From positions 867,129 to 931,128 of the forward strand of contig JBAOKB010000077.1 in assembly GCA_037044905.1 (NCBI GenBank): 64,000 bases of DNA, read 5' to 3'. The notes below the pieces were generated by a model, which did not search any database, was not told where the DNA came from, and was given only the letters and a program-made list of their open reading frames with translations. Below are positions 45,329 through 56,074 of the stretch, piece by piece; position 1 is the stretch's first letter, and every line of letters begins with the position of its first letter. The translations under genes and the position numbers were made by a program. The stretch comes from Hortaea werneckii. Taxonomy: Eukaryota; Ascomycota; Dothideomycetes; Mycosphaerellales; Teratosphaeriaceae.

Positions 45329-46203
45329 GCGAAGGCAGCAAATCATAGTTGACGTGTGAGTGTCTCGACTACTCTAAGCCGTTCGATGCTTATAGCAGAG
45401 TTCAATCTCTGCGGCTCCTGTTTGAGTTGAATGCAGGATGACACGGAACAACGAAGAGTCCAGAACCATGACAACGAATGCGGTGGATGTTCTGACGGCA
45501 GCAACGCAAATCTGCAAAGAAAGGGCTGTCCATTGCAGGCCTGTTCAAATGAGCATCACCGCACCACCGATCCCATAGCAGGCACCAGACTGAAAGCTCA
45601 AATGCATCCAACTACAGTCACTGAAGGGAAGACTACGGTTCAATCTTGTCCTGCAATGACAGTTGGCCTGAGAGCCGATGCAGAAAGCTTCAAGTGAAGC
45701 CGACCGGAATGAAGGAGCGCACGGTCGATATTCGGGTGACTCGAACGTTCATCTCGCGAGGAGAGTCTTGGGCAAGTTGGACAAGGGAAGAAAATTGGGA
45801 ATGCTTGAACTCCAAGCTTCGAGGTAGCTTGCACAGGCGGCTCCGTGTTGATCGTTCTTCTCAGACCCATCGCATCGACCGGGCACTTGATCGGCGAAGA
45901 CGCATCATCCAATGCATCCGCAAGCTTGGAGAGCATATTGATGTTGACGGCAAAGTTACAGAAGGAAGCTTAAATACTTGCCTGAGAGCCGGGGCGAAAG
46001 GTGGGCTATGCCGAGATGCGAGAGAAAGTCGGACGACAGTCGCTGTGTCTTTCATTGTTACAATCTGTGATGGAGCTCCGCATCCTTGATGGTAAGACGT
46101 GACTCCTACAAAAGCCTTGCAAAGTCAAAACTTTTCCACCAGTAGGACCAGTATTGCTGGCGAATCATTCCTTTCCTCTTCCATCTGCCGTTAGAGCTCA
46201 CTC
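45329..46203. other. Intergenic, one weak minus-strand candidate
   Basis: A possible two-exon minus-strand gene (MKDTATVVRLSLASRH at 46055, second exon ending 45640) can be spliced, but the product has no recognisable family and I do not annotate it. Nothing else seen. Confidence 0.4.
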
Positions 46204-47552
46204 TCACAGATCTCGGAGCATAGCCGCAACATCAGATCTCTCTGCCACGGCCCAAGCGATGTCGCTCGCTGCCACTGCTTTTGCTTTCCCAAGCACCAAA
46301 GTGGTCTGATCGAGAAACTTCTCCGCAAGCTGCTCATCAGTCATTGGTTTTCCAATGAACCAACAGCATGTTTGACATGCTTTGCGAGCATCTGACCATC
46401 GGGGAAGTAAATTTGCAAGTGTGCTTCATCTGCTCTAACATCCTCGTGGGGTGTTGCTTCAACTCTATCTCGTATGCTCAAAACATTCGGATCTGTGACA
46501 GTAGCATCCGAATACTGTGCTGGACCCGCCTTACCGTACACTAGTCCCACAGCGCATCCATGAAAGACTGAAAACCTACCCTCGAGCCCGTCTTTCGGCT
46601 TGCGCTTCGATGTGAGCTCAATGACAAGAGGGTGTACTCGAACTTCGACCTTCTGAATATCATTGAGCGCGACTCCGTTTCGCTGCATCTCATGATGCAG
46701 TTGGATACAACCGTCAATGGCTGGGTGACATACTATGCCACAGGGAAAGGGCTTGAAGGCGTTCGCTTCAATCTCCCATTTCTCACCTAGCTCGGCAATG
46801 TAATGATCCAGTTTCGGCGTACCACCGCCGGCAACTACATTGGCCCATCCACGCTTCGCTTCTAGCGCCTGCAGCGAGCTGGTATACCCCTTCTCAGCCA
46901 TCAGCGCTGCCATCAACCCGCTTTGCGCTGCACGCCCGGGATGAAACGACTTGGTATCGCTCCCGAACATTTCGCGCAGGCCTACCACCTGCACCGCTGC
47001 GAGCCCAATCGCACGGGCCGTCTGCTCCTCGTCGAGTTTCATCAGCTTGCCTACGCCTACGGCGGCGCCAATCGACCCCGTCGACGAGGTTATGTGCCAG
47101 CCTATGTCGTAGTGTGAGGGCCGCACCGCCAGCCCGACCTTACATGAGGCTTCGATGCCTGCGACCAGTGCACATAGCAGGTCTTCGCCCGAAACACCTC
47201 CTCGGTATTCCGCATAAGCCAGTAATGCGCTTGCCACCGGGCCAGTCGGATGGATGATCGTAGCTAGATGCGTATCGTCGTAGTCGTGGACATGGCTTGC
47301 GATCCCGTTCAATAGCGACGCATGTTGTGCATCTGTCCGCTTTGTCCCGCTGTGTCCGTATATAGTTGATGACACAGGTCCGAAGAAAGGCTCGAATGTC
47401 GTGTATGCTTTCTCTACCGCGGGATGTTGGCTCCCGCCTATGGCGCAGCCTAGGTAGTTGTAAAGTGACCGTACTGCTGCGTGTTTGACTGTGGATGGTA
47501 ATGTCCTGGGGTTAAGGTGACAGGCCCATGTTGCCAGATTCTTGGTGGCCAT
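46204..47552 (-). CDS. MmgE/PrpD family protein with a frameshift near the C-terminus
   Basis: The first frame (403 codons, 47552-46341) is a clear MmgE/PrpD protein: SLYNYLGCAIGGSQHPAVEK, HVHDYDDTHLATIIHPTGPV, GWHITSSTGSIGAAVGVGKL, KSFHPGRAAQSGLMAALMAE and the KPFPCGIVCHPAIDG strand. It stops directly after VGSLENQ. The adjoining frame continues with PMTDEQLAEKFLDQTTLVLG and ends at 46204, exactly the family's usual C-terminus. Adding one base at the A4 run (T4 on +, 46348-46351) would join them at about 449 aa, the family length. The family includes 2-methylcitrate dehydratase and cis-aconitate decarboxylase. The substrate cannot be told. No mitochondrial presequence is evident. Confidence 0.82.
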
Positions 47553-48823
47553 TGGCTTGGAAGGTCGTCTTGGAAAGGCAGGGAGAGCCAGATGCAGACG
47601 TTTCTGATCTACTTTTATTCGCGGTCCAACTCAGATGATGATGTACGGAAACGACTGGAGATGTTCTTATGTTATTGATGTGCATTTGACGTTTCTATAC
47701 TCTTTCTCCGACATCGGCCTGGGAGCTTGCTGGTCAAGGGAATGGGTAAACAATCCCCTCATGCTTATGAATAACCTCAAACCCCGCATCATCTACCTCT
47801 TCAACACTACGTAGCTGTTGCCAGCATATTACGTGCACTTGGTTTCAATGCGCGCCTGGCTTACCATTCGTGTGTCCTTTTCTGTCTCAACGTCCAAGCT
47901 CAGACATATGTACAATGTCATCGTAACGCAGACCGCTCAATGAAAGGCCATGTACTGCAGTCCATCCAATAGACTTTGTACCGTACCGGCGAAAAACACT
48001 GTCGCACTTTTGTATTTGTGTATACGCGCGCGAGCTCTAATATATACTTCGAAAATCCTATTAGATACCTCTATGCTATCTCTTCTGTTTCTTTAGCCTT
48101 TTCTCTATTACCTTAACTGAATTATAAGTATTATAAAAGGGTATTATAACTTATAGAGCCTCGAGCGCCCTAAATTCGGTGTACACATAGAGGTAAAAGT
48201 GCGACAGTGTTTTTCGCCGAAGCGATGGCATACGCCGTGGAATTTTGACAAGCTGCAGATCCACGAATGGGCGGCAGAGATGGATCGCATAGTGCTTTCC
48301 TCCACCCAAAAGACATCTTCACGATATAATACAGACGTTGGACCAACATGAGGGTGTGAGTGTACTGTCTTAGATGTAGGAGTGGTACGCGATGAAACAC
48401 CAACATTTGGGCATTCTTCGCGAGATTGCGATTTGCCCGTTGTTGAAGCAGGCCTTTCCAAATCGAACCTTTTTGGATTCCTACAAGTCCATGCAGTGAT
48501 CTTTGATGATGATTGAATGTCCCATTCTTGACACTGCTACCATTACGTTGCCGAACGACCTACCTCACGACAGCACAGTTAGTACCCGCATTGTTTCTAG
48601 CAAAGCATAGAGGTGACCTTTGAGAATGGGTTTCGAACAATGGCATTGTCCTACGAGTATTGCATCCGCATTCTAGATAAAGAACCATTCAATGACTTTG
48701 TTGGCTGGACTACAAAGATGCTGGTGCGCTGTGGGAGTCATATATAGACAATAACACAATCCGTATGATGTATCCTACTCTGTAACAGCCGAAGATACCA
48801 TCTTCGGTGATCAGAAAGACGCT
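47553..48823. other. Intergenic region holding a MITE-like element
   Basis: 1.27 kb between divergent genes. The only structure is the inverted-repeat element at 47987-48219, AT-rich inside. Outside it nothing coding is seen. Confidence 0.6.
47987..48219. mobile_element. MITE-like element, 233 bp, 25-bp perfect terminal inverted repeats
   Basis: The left end 47987-48011 (starts CGGCGAAAAACACTGTCGCA) is repeated exactly in reverse complement at 48195-48219. Weaker inverted similarity continues inwards (GCGCGCGAGCTC versus GAGCCTCGAGCGC). The inside is AT-rich and non-coding. Length, ends and no ORF fit a MITE derived from a DNA transposon. No clear target-site duplication is visible beside the ends, so the class is not assigned. 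Confidence 0.75.
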
Positions 48824-49837
48824 ATGCCATCCTCGTCACGAATCCACTTCAGCAAGACCCACTACGAGGTAAGGAAGCTTGGCGCTGGAGCATTCGCCGA
48901 TGTGTACGTCGCTGTCCCAAAGTCGACGGCTAACAAGATCCGTTCTAGAGGGAAGGGTACCAATCCAACAACAGTGTATGACTCTCTCCGCAGGCATCTC
49001 GTTGCCGTGAAGTTCAGTCAGCCTCAAGAGTGTTATGCCAACAGGGCCGAAGAGCAACTCCGCAATGAGATTCATGTGCTGACACAAGTCCTCCCAGAGA
49101 AGCATGAGCGACTTGTTGAAGTACTAGGTTCCCATTCGACCTCATTGATCAAATGGCTGACGACCACTTACTTGTCCGGCGGCGATGTCGAAACTTTTGC
49201 ATCTCTGCACCCGGACTGCCTGACCACGGCTTTCGTCTGTCATATTGCATTCCAAATGGTGGAAGCATTGGCCTTTTTGGTTTCCGGCGCTACCAACGAT
49301 AACGGGATGATGTTGCGTGATGACTGGCCTTGTACTGTTCATGGCGACATACATCTTGGCAATATGCTCTTGCGACCTGCGACCGACAGGACCGGAGGCT
49401 TCAGTAACTTTCCGGATGTGGTGCTGGCAGACTTCGGCTGTGCCAAACACGACCAGCTCACTGAATCAAAGCTGACAGACAGCAACGATGAGTATCTGCC
49501 CGCCGCAGTCTTTGACTCATGGCGACTTGCCTCGGCGCTTGTGCTGTTGTGTGGGCAATCTCTCGCGCATGATGAGGCCGAAGGTGTCTACCCAGTGACG
49601 AAGCAGCTTTCGGGGGTGCAGTACAGCGGTCCAGCTCGAGTGAACAGACAGGGTTTGCTGGCGGTTTATCGCGTGGCAATCTCCATGGCGAAGGACAGGC
49701 GCAAGGGGTGCCTCATACCATTGCCAAGCGAAGTGGCCGCCTCCATTGCTTTCAAGGACGTGAGCGACGGTGATCTGGAGATGATGTTTTGTAGACCCAG
49801 TAACAATGCCAGGTTGCCGAAGCGTAGGAAAAGGTAA
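48824..49837 (+). CDS. Protein-kinase-like protein, 337 aa
   Basis: Single exon with an eukaryotic-type kinase core: Gly loop LGAGAFADVYVA (about residue 18), VAVKFSQP (the VAVK Lys about 64), a Glu-bearing helix EEQLRNEIHVL, catalytic loop VHGDIHLGNMLL and metal-binding ADFGCAKH. The catalytic loop has HGD in place of HRD. This is common in fungal-specific and aminoglycoside-phosphotransferase-like kinases and lowers certainty that proteins are its substrates. No extra domain. It lies between an MmgE/PrpD and an IlvD/EDD gene, but there is no evidence that it regulates them. Confidence 0.8.
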   Translation: MPSSSRIHFSKTHYEVRKLGAGAFADVYVAVPKSTANKIRSRGKGTNPTTVYDSLRRHLVAVKFSQPQECYANRAEEQLRNEIHVLTQVLPEKHERLVEVLGSHSTSLIKWLTTTYLSGGDVETFASLHPDCLTTAFVCHIAFQMVEALAFLVSGATNDNGMMLRDDWPCTVHGDIHLGNMLLRPATDRTGGFSNFPDVVLADFGCAKHDQLTESKLTDSNDEYLPAAVFDSWRLASALVLLCGQSLAHDEAEGVYPVTKQLSGVQYSGPARVNRQGLLAVYRVAISMAKDRRKGCLIPLPSEVAASIAFKDVSDGDLEMMFCRPSNNARLPKRRKR

Positions 49838-49926
49838 TGAGTATTTAGATGTAAGCACGGCCAGTAATAGAGTACCGCACTCAGCATGCTGCGGGAGACC
49901 TCACGCTCCTTGTCCCCTTTCCATCT

Positions 49927-51958
49927 CTAGTGATTGTGCCGCGGTTCGGGACGCCTTTGCGCCACACGCTGGAATTCGGTTGCTCGGTTGAAGACCATGC
50001 CTTCACTGAGCGGGCCGACTTCTCTACGGAAGAAGTCTTGATAGGGTGTGTGGCTTTTCACCAGCTTGTAACCGCCATCCTGGAGCAGCTTCTGACGTCG
50101 GCTCTCGATCTCTTCCGCGGACAACAACATGTTCACCTTGCGCTTGTTGAGATCAACACGAACGCGGTCGCCATCTCGGAGGATGGCCAAGTTGCCGTTT
50201 GCTGCTGCTTCCGGGCTTGCATTTAAAATGCTGGGAGAGCCGGAGGTTCCAGATTGACGACCGTCGCCGATGCAGGGTAGCGAATACTTCAGTCCTTTCC
50301 TCAGTAGGTGTCCCGGAGCGGTCATGTTCACCACTTCTGCTGCACCTGTTCCGACAATGTATCAGTAATAGTACACACGGGGAAACCCAGGTATTCATAA
50401 TCCTTACCTGGATATCCGAGAGGTCCTGCCCCTCGCATGACCAAAATTGTGCGTTCGTCGATGTCCGCAGTCTCGACACGGTGATGGAAGTCTTCTGGCC
50501 CATCAAAGACGATTGCCTTACATTCAAAGGCGTTTGGATCGTCAGCGTTCTCCAAGAACTCTTTCCGGAAGGTTTCGGAAACAACGCAGGTCTTCATGAT
50601 GGCAGAGTCGAAAAGGTTGCCAGTCATGTGCAAGAAGCCAGCATCCTCGAGAAGAGGCTTTGAATATTCTTGATGGTTTGGCGATCCCAGCTGTGCTTTC
50701 CGGCCACGTTCTCTCGCACTGTCTTTCCGTTGGCAGTCACGAGGTCAGGGTGTAGCTTGTTCGCATCGAGAAGTTCCGCCATGACCGCCGGTAAGTTTCC
50801 GGCTCGATAGTACTCTTCACAGAGCATCTCACCCGCTGGCTGTACATTCACAAGAAGTGGCAAGCCGTGTCCTATGCTGTCCCAATCGTTCAAGGATAGA
50901 GGCACGCCCATGTGCTTGGCTATCGCTGCCAAATGGATCGGTGCGTTAGTGCTTCCGCCGATGGCTGTGTTGACGGCGATGGCGTTCTCGAAGGCTTGCC
51001 GGGTCATGATGTCGCTGGGCTTTCGGTCGGCATGCACCATCTGCACGATCTGCAGACCAGTCTTGTAGGCAAGCTGTAAGCGCTCCTTGTACGGTGCTGG
51101 AACGGCCGCACTGCCAGGCAAAGCCATACCGAGAGCTTCTGCGAGTGCATTCATGGTGGACGCTGTGCCCATCGTATTGCAATGACCTGCGCTAGGTGTA
51201 GCTTTGGTGATCACATCGACCACGCCCTCATCGTCTAGCTCTCCGGCGGCGGACAACTCTCGCGCTTTCCAGACGACTGTGCCGGCCCCAGTCAAGGTGT
51301 TGCGATCGTAGCCATTTATCATGGGCCCTACGTTGAGGCAAATTGCTGGTAGATTCATGGTGGCGGCTGCCATAAGCATTGCGGGAGTCGTCTTGTCACA
51401 GCCAGTGAGGAGTACTACACCGTCGAATGGATAAGCGTACAGCATTTCTACCAAGCCGAGGTAGCTCAAGTTGCGATCTAGAGTAGCGGTTGGTCTTCGG
51501 GAGGTCTCCTGAATGGGATGAGTCGGGAATTCGATAGCTATGCCTCCTGCAGACCGGATTCCTTCCCTCACTCGCTTGGCAGTGGTTAGGTGGTATCGGT
51601 TACAAGGCGCAAGGTCCGATCCAGACTGTGCAATGCCTATGATAGGCTTGTTGGACATCAGTTCCTCTCGAGTAAGCCCAAAGTTGAGATACCGGTCCAT
51701 GTACAGGGCGGACATGGCCTTGTCATCTGTGCGGTTGAACCATCTTGAAGACCGCAGCTTGCCCTGGGACGCGGTCGTGAGCGCGGACAACTTTTCCTCC
51801 AGCTGTTTCGTCCGGGCTCTCAAACTTGTCAGTTCGGTCTTGTAATCTTCGATATCGGTCAGTTTGCCATCCCCGTGAGCGCAATTGTCTCTATCCGAAC
51901 AGCCATTGCAGGCTTGCTCGTCCACTTGACAGGACATGATGCTTGTACAGTACGGCAA
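49927..51958 (-). CDS. IlvD/EDD family dehydratase with one frameshift and one intron
   Basis: The first frame (51958 to about 50660) carries the family's Fe-S and substrate motifs: SGSDLAPCNRYHL, LTGCDKTTPAMLMAAATMN and SAGHCNTMGTASTMNALAEA, plus IGGSTNAPIHLAAIAKHMGV. Then the frame must shift by one base near 50656-50662 to reach FLHMTGNLFDSAIMKTCVV. Intron 50346-50407 (GTAAGG...ACAG) leads to KGLKYSLPCIGDGRQSGTSG and a stop at 49927. Total is about 600 aa, as expected. The family covers dihydroxy-acid dehydratase and sugar-acid dehydratases. An N-terminal Cys-rich leader (CNGCSDRDNC) replaces a mitochondrial presequence, so a sugar-acid role is more likely than Ilv3, by inference. Confidence 0.85.
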
Positions 51959-52754
51959 TCAGGCTACCAGTAGTGCAACATGCAGACACGCGAGTCTTTT
52001 TATTACGAGGTTCTGCTCGTGAGTCCTTCCTTACCTGTAACCCCCCGACGTAGAAGCTCCCATCCATGACCCCCCGATACAGTGGGTCTCGGGATAGTTA
52101 CCAGCGGCCGTGGGAACCACGAAGTTTCTGACCCCAAAGAGGACTAGGGGTACTGTACTTAGGTATGTGTACGAACCTGATTCGAGCTACTCTGCAAACG
52201 GACGTGCCATCGCAGACATCAAAGTTCTCTGATGACCTTACGGTGTTGCAAGACATACATTAATCAGTCTGTATTATTGTTTCCCTTAATCACCTTGCGA
52301 CGGGCATATTCAAGAAAGCAACATCGAAAGAGTTGACGCGGTCACAAATGTTTGACGTCGCCAGACCTCCGCTTTTGAGATCCGTAGCTTCCGAAGGGGG
52401 TGGGGGCCGTGGGGGTCTCAATTTGGCAATGGGGTTCACCGTGCGCTGGTGGGGAGGCGGAAGTGGGGGTCGAGGCTTGGGACACGTGGAGCATGCAGTC
52501 CGAAATTGCTGTTTGACTTTCGAATGGCAATGTCAATCACAGTGGATATCGTGCCCCGGGGATAGACAATAGCGAGGCACTGCTGCTCCGCTTGTTGAGA
52601 CATTGTTGCACGATGGACGCACTGGGAGATTCGCGTATGACGCTGTCGGGCTTCGCATTGTTGTCCTACATGAATCGCGTGGCGTGGCAGCCTGACAAGG
52701 AGGATAGAGGATTGTATCATGCCAAGTCATCTCGTAGACCTCTGTCGCCTTGCT
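51959..52754. other. Intergenic, no supported gene
   Basis: 796 bp between the IlvD promoter side and the GST-like gene's 3' end. A G-rich patch lies at 52395-52475. Nothing coding recognised. Confidence 0.5.
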
Positions 52755-53573
52755 CTACTTTATCTCGCACCACGGTGACAGACCATCTACCACTCTTCCC
52801 CAAAGCCCATCTTGCCACGTCCTCACGCGCGCCCACTGCTCAGGCTTCAAGCTGGCCTCCATCATTTTCAGCCATGCCCCAACAATAAAATCAGCATACG
52901 CCGGCCCATCGCCGTCCAGAAATGGCCCAGCTTGTTCGCGGCCGGGTGGCGGTCGTTGGCTTTGAGCGCTCGCAGTCCCTCCCAGACGCCACACATGGCC
53001 TGTAGTTCCACCAGTATGCCTGTAGGCCTTTGATAGCTCGCCCAAGTCAGCTTCAAATGAGACCATCAAGCCGTCCTTTTGCTCGTCGCTCATCTGCAGG
53101 TCACTCCATGAATTGACGCTCGCCCGTTTTGCGAAGATGTCATGTATTTTCTCTTCGCTCTGCGGGTCGAACGGCATATTACTGCACAGGGCGGCGTGCT
53201 TGGTGAAGATGGAATCGACCTGTGCGTTGAAGGCTGCAGTCAGCCCAGTCGTGAGCGGGCGGAAAAGTTTAGAACCATTGGGATAATTGCGGTCAAGGTA
53301 GAGAGCGATTTCAAAAGAGTCGCCGAGAAGCGCACCCGTCTTCGCGTCCTGAATGACGGGAAGCGTGTGATACGGAGTACCGTCAGGAAGTGTGCGATTC
53401 GCAGGCACTCCGAGGCGCTCTCGCAATGGAGTGATATCGGGCATGTCCACCCATTCTGTACGATACGATACACCTTTGAAATTGAGCGCAAATCGAGTCT
53501 TCCATGGGTTAGGCGCGAATGTCCGGAGCGGCGGAGCGGAAGCAATGTCGTAAAAGGTTATGTCAGCCGCCAT
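52755..53573 (-). CDS. Glutathione S-transferase-like protein, 272 aa
   Basis: Single exon. The Met at 53573 (MAADITFYDIAS) is preferred; an upstream in-frame Met at 53642 would add 23 unlikely residues. The N-terminal thioredoxin-like half has PNPWKTRFALNFKGVSYRTE, a cis-Pro strand LPVIQDAKTGALLGDSFEIA and LYLDRNYPNGSKLF, as in fungal Ure2/UstS-like GSTs. The C-terminal half is helical, with AYADFIVGAWLKMMEASLKP. No Cys of the omega class in the active-site position; Ser/Asn can serve instead. Likely conjugates or isomerises a small molecule; substrate unknown. Confidence 0.85.
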   Translation of the reverse strand: MAADITFYDIASAPPLRTFAPNPWKTRFALNFKGVSYRTEWVDMPDITPLRERLGVPANRTLPDGTPYHTLPVIQDAKTGALLGDSFEIALYLDRNYPNGSKLFRPLTTGLTAAFNAQVDSIFTKHAALCSNMPFDPQSEEKIHDIFAKRASVNSWSDLQMSDEQKDGLMVSFEADLGELSKAYRHTGGTTGHVWRLGGTASAQSQRPPPGREQAGPFLDGDGPAYADFIVGAWLKMMEASLKPEQWARVRTWQDGLWGRVVDGLSPWCEIK

Positions 53574-54029
53574 CGCTGTGGTTACTGAGCTTGTATCTAG
53601 CTGGGCAGCATGAAGGGGAAAGGGACAGGCTACATGCCTCACATACAGAGTAGTTTATAGCCTGTCTTTCTGTGCAGAGCCACTAGCGAGCACGCTAGTC
53701 CAAAATCACTTCCAATAAGGAGGGCAGCTACTATGTATATTACCCGCTTCAACAATCTACATATCTATCTTTACTCTTCCTCCCGACTTACCTCCTATCA
53801 CTCATGCGTGTTAGTCGAAGTCCTGTCTTTGGCGCCTGAAATTCTGCGGTTGCATACACTTTTCCGCCCTCAAGCAAGCTATTGCTTCTTAAGTCAGAAA
53901 CATCTCTGAACGCTAACAATGTCCTTGGCTTTTGCGGACAAGCAGCCCGGCCACTTCTCGAACACAACTCCAGCAAAACCAGTCGAAGAGCTTTTGAAGT
54001 TTTATGGGCTCTCGAAATAGGGCTGTTTA
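53574..54029. other. Intergenic, nothing recognised
   Basis: 456 bp between a GST-like gene and a decayed orphan gene. No frame or repeat stands out. Confidence 0.5.
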
Positions 54030-54829
54030 GTGTATAGATGTACCTACGGGGACGACGCAAGATGGGTGCGTTTCATGACCCGGCTGAACACGCATAGAGA
54101 CCACGTTCTCCGGAAAGTGTACTACAAGCCCGAGCTAGTAGATGCTCTCGACTGGAGTGTACAGAGAGATCCATCTCTGGACGGCGCGACTAGGTATAGA
54201 ATTCGGCGGCGATTTAGGAAATGGGTGAATTTCAAGGCAGAGATCCCAAATGGCCTTGATGAATTCAAAGAACAGTCCCTTATGCGTGAGAATCCGCGCT
54301 ACAAACACTGCATTCCTGTTGATTCGGATGCAATGTAGTCTGTGACTCCCCAGCTTCCTGTTTTCCAGGATTAGGAGGACCGGAAGGACCGATGACCGGT
54401 TACGTCAATGTTGTTAGAGCTGACGAAAAATAGGATCTACCCGATTTCGATCGTTTTGACTGAACGAGCTACGAGTCTCCAGAAGCAGACGTTGACGAAC
54501 GCGAGGACGAAGATGAACGTGAAGACAACTGCGATGAAGGCGAGCCGGAAATTGAGGGTAGTAGGCTCAACGATGTTGGCTGAATGATGGTAGACGCTAC
54601 GTCTCTCGTCTCAGCAGCATATTTAACGTTCATTAAAGGCTCTTCATGGTATAGGCCGTATTACAGGCCGCCGAAGATCTTGGAGCGATACAGACGGGAC
54701 GAAGCGAGACGAAGCATGAGGGAACGTGAGCCCTCAAATCACTCTGTTCATCACATGATTGCCGTTCTTGGGAGCTTCTTTTCAGATCCCCATCGCTCAA
54801 CCTCATGGCCCGCTTTGGGTTGCGACTAA
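54030..54829 (+). pseudogene. Decayed member of an orphan Dothideomycete-type family
   Basis: A first open piece (54030-54338) reads MYRCTYGDDARWVRFMTRLN and LDWSVQRDPSLDGATRYRIR. After a stop and a frame change at about 54338-54372, one frame continues through GYVNVVRADEK, an acidic stretch, SRLNDVG and VDATSLVSAAYLTFIKGSSW to YYRPPKILERY. This frame is cut by TAG at about 54432 and by TGA codons near 54462 and 54581; the last replaces the Trp expected after DVG. The layout (N-terminal YGDD block, LDGA...RxxF..W, acidic linker, DVGWM, PPK) is one I associate from memory with a large unnamed family. An intact relative seems to lie at 57205. The first piece alone could still be an expressed 102-aa protein. 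Confidence 0.55.
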
Positions 54830-55814
54830 TGATCGTAGAAAAGAACGTCCCACTCTTTCAGGAGCAAACCAACTCACCTATGGGAGATGGCAGGTGCGCT
54901 GAGCGAGATGCTCTACTGTGCCGGGGGTCGTAGCGGAGCTGGTGCAGTCGTGCGTGCCATCTGTCACCTGTCTCACTCCACTTTCATCCAAAGGCCTGTT
55001 CAAAGACAGCACAGTTAACTTTGCTGCGTAATTCGAGCCGACACCCCAAGCTGCAGCGGGTCGCGGCGCTAGAGCCAGCTATATCGATTGAAATGACTAC
55101 CATATACGCGAGCCTGTCGCTTGATCGGCCAGCCACTGTGCAGTGCATGTTGTTCGGTTGCCGCGCAAGCTGTGCAGGTCTTGCTACCTCCGTACTGTTG
55201 CTCCTGCCTGTTCAGCCCCGCCTCATCTTGCGCGGCCGACCTTTTACATTGCTCCGCGCAATATACTGCCTCTAGCTGTGGAGGGCATGAGTGTCTTTCA
55301 ATACGGCCTCCATCTAGAGTCGAGGCACCGGCTCAGGGTGAGATGTGTGTGCGTGTTTCTCTGTGTGTGTTGCCAGCGCAGTAAGGTTTGGATCACAAGC
55401 CAGTGTGCAGATAAGCGCTTAGTTGTCGCGCGTAGTGCTTTACCGGACTTGAGTGGAAGCGATCGCCTCAGTGCTTTGGCTCTAGGCTGGGACTCCGCCA
55501 CAGTAGCGACTAGCTCGCCCAAGACTAATGCTAGGCCTATGACTTGTGCGCTTAGGAAATGTGAAGCGAGACTTCGCTAGAAAGCATGTAAATTCGAGCA
55601 TCACGCACTCGTGGGTGCGTAGCTGAGTAGGCAAATACGGTCGGCTCGCGCCCGCGCGCCAGGTATTTAGGTGACTTTTGAGTACAAACGACCATTCTTT
55701 GCAGCCCGCTCAACGATCCCTTAGAGCACTTTGGAGTTTTCCGTTTTTGCACACCCGGCATATCCTAAGGCAAGGCCTATTACAAGCATGGCTTTGGAGT
55801 AATCAAGCTGACAA
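54830..55814. other. Intergenic, no supported gene
   Basis: 985 bp with only short frames of non-protein composition. Nothing recognised. Confidence 0.45.
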
Positions 55815-55856
55815 TTGAGCACAAAGCCTCCGAGAAAGGTTTCGACAGCAATAATG

Positions 55857-56021
55857 CCACCCTCGCAACGCAGCGTTTGCACGCAGTACCAAATTCGCTA
55901 CACTTGCGGACATGCCCGGAACAGCCAATTCGTGAAGTGCCTCACACATGTCAAGAAGGAGGATGAGCGATGTGGCACTGGAAAGTGGGACAATAAAGAG
56001 GAAGGAACGTTCGACTCATAA
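55857..56021 (+). CDS. Possible small Cys-containing protein or gene fragment, 54 aa
   Basis: A short frame with MPPSQRSVCTQYQIRYTCGH, then KCLTHVKKEDERCG. The CxxYxIxYxCGH ... KCxxH spacing resembles the start of many unnamed fungal Cys/His proteins, which usually continue with more Cys pairs. Here the frame ends soon after, so it may be truncated, spliced or chance. An in-frame upstream ATG at 55815 adds 14 residues. Confidence 0.3.
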   Translation, partial: PPSQRSVCTQYQIRYTCGHARNSQFVKCLTHVKKEDERCGTGKWDNKEEGTFDS

Positions 56022-56074
56022 GTGCCGATAGTGTTTGATGAGCGGTTGATGCGGCAAGAGGATAAGGCACCAGG

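Noticed and set aside
45390..45415. T-arm-like sequence GCAGAGTTCAATCTCTGC
   Set aside because: No matching acceptor stem, D arm or anticodon arm can be drawn in the 80 bases upstream, so it is not a tRNA.
45640..46055. Two-exon minus-strand gene candidate (intron about 45933-45981) and an overlapping plus-strand frame of 147 codons
   Set aside because: Splicing is formally possible with a GT or GC donor, but neither product shows a known motif, and both strands are open in the same place, so neither is supported.
54584..54829. Independent 81-aa gene starting MMVDATSLVSAAY
   Set aside because: It is better explained as the 3' part of the decayed orphan-family gene, because the upstream sequence in the same frame keeps family-like islands.
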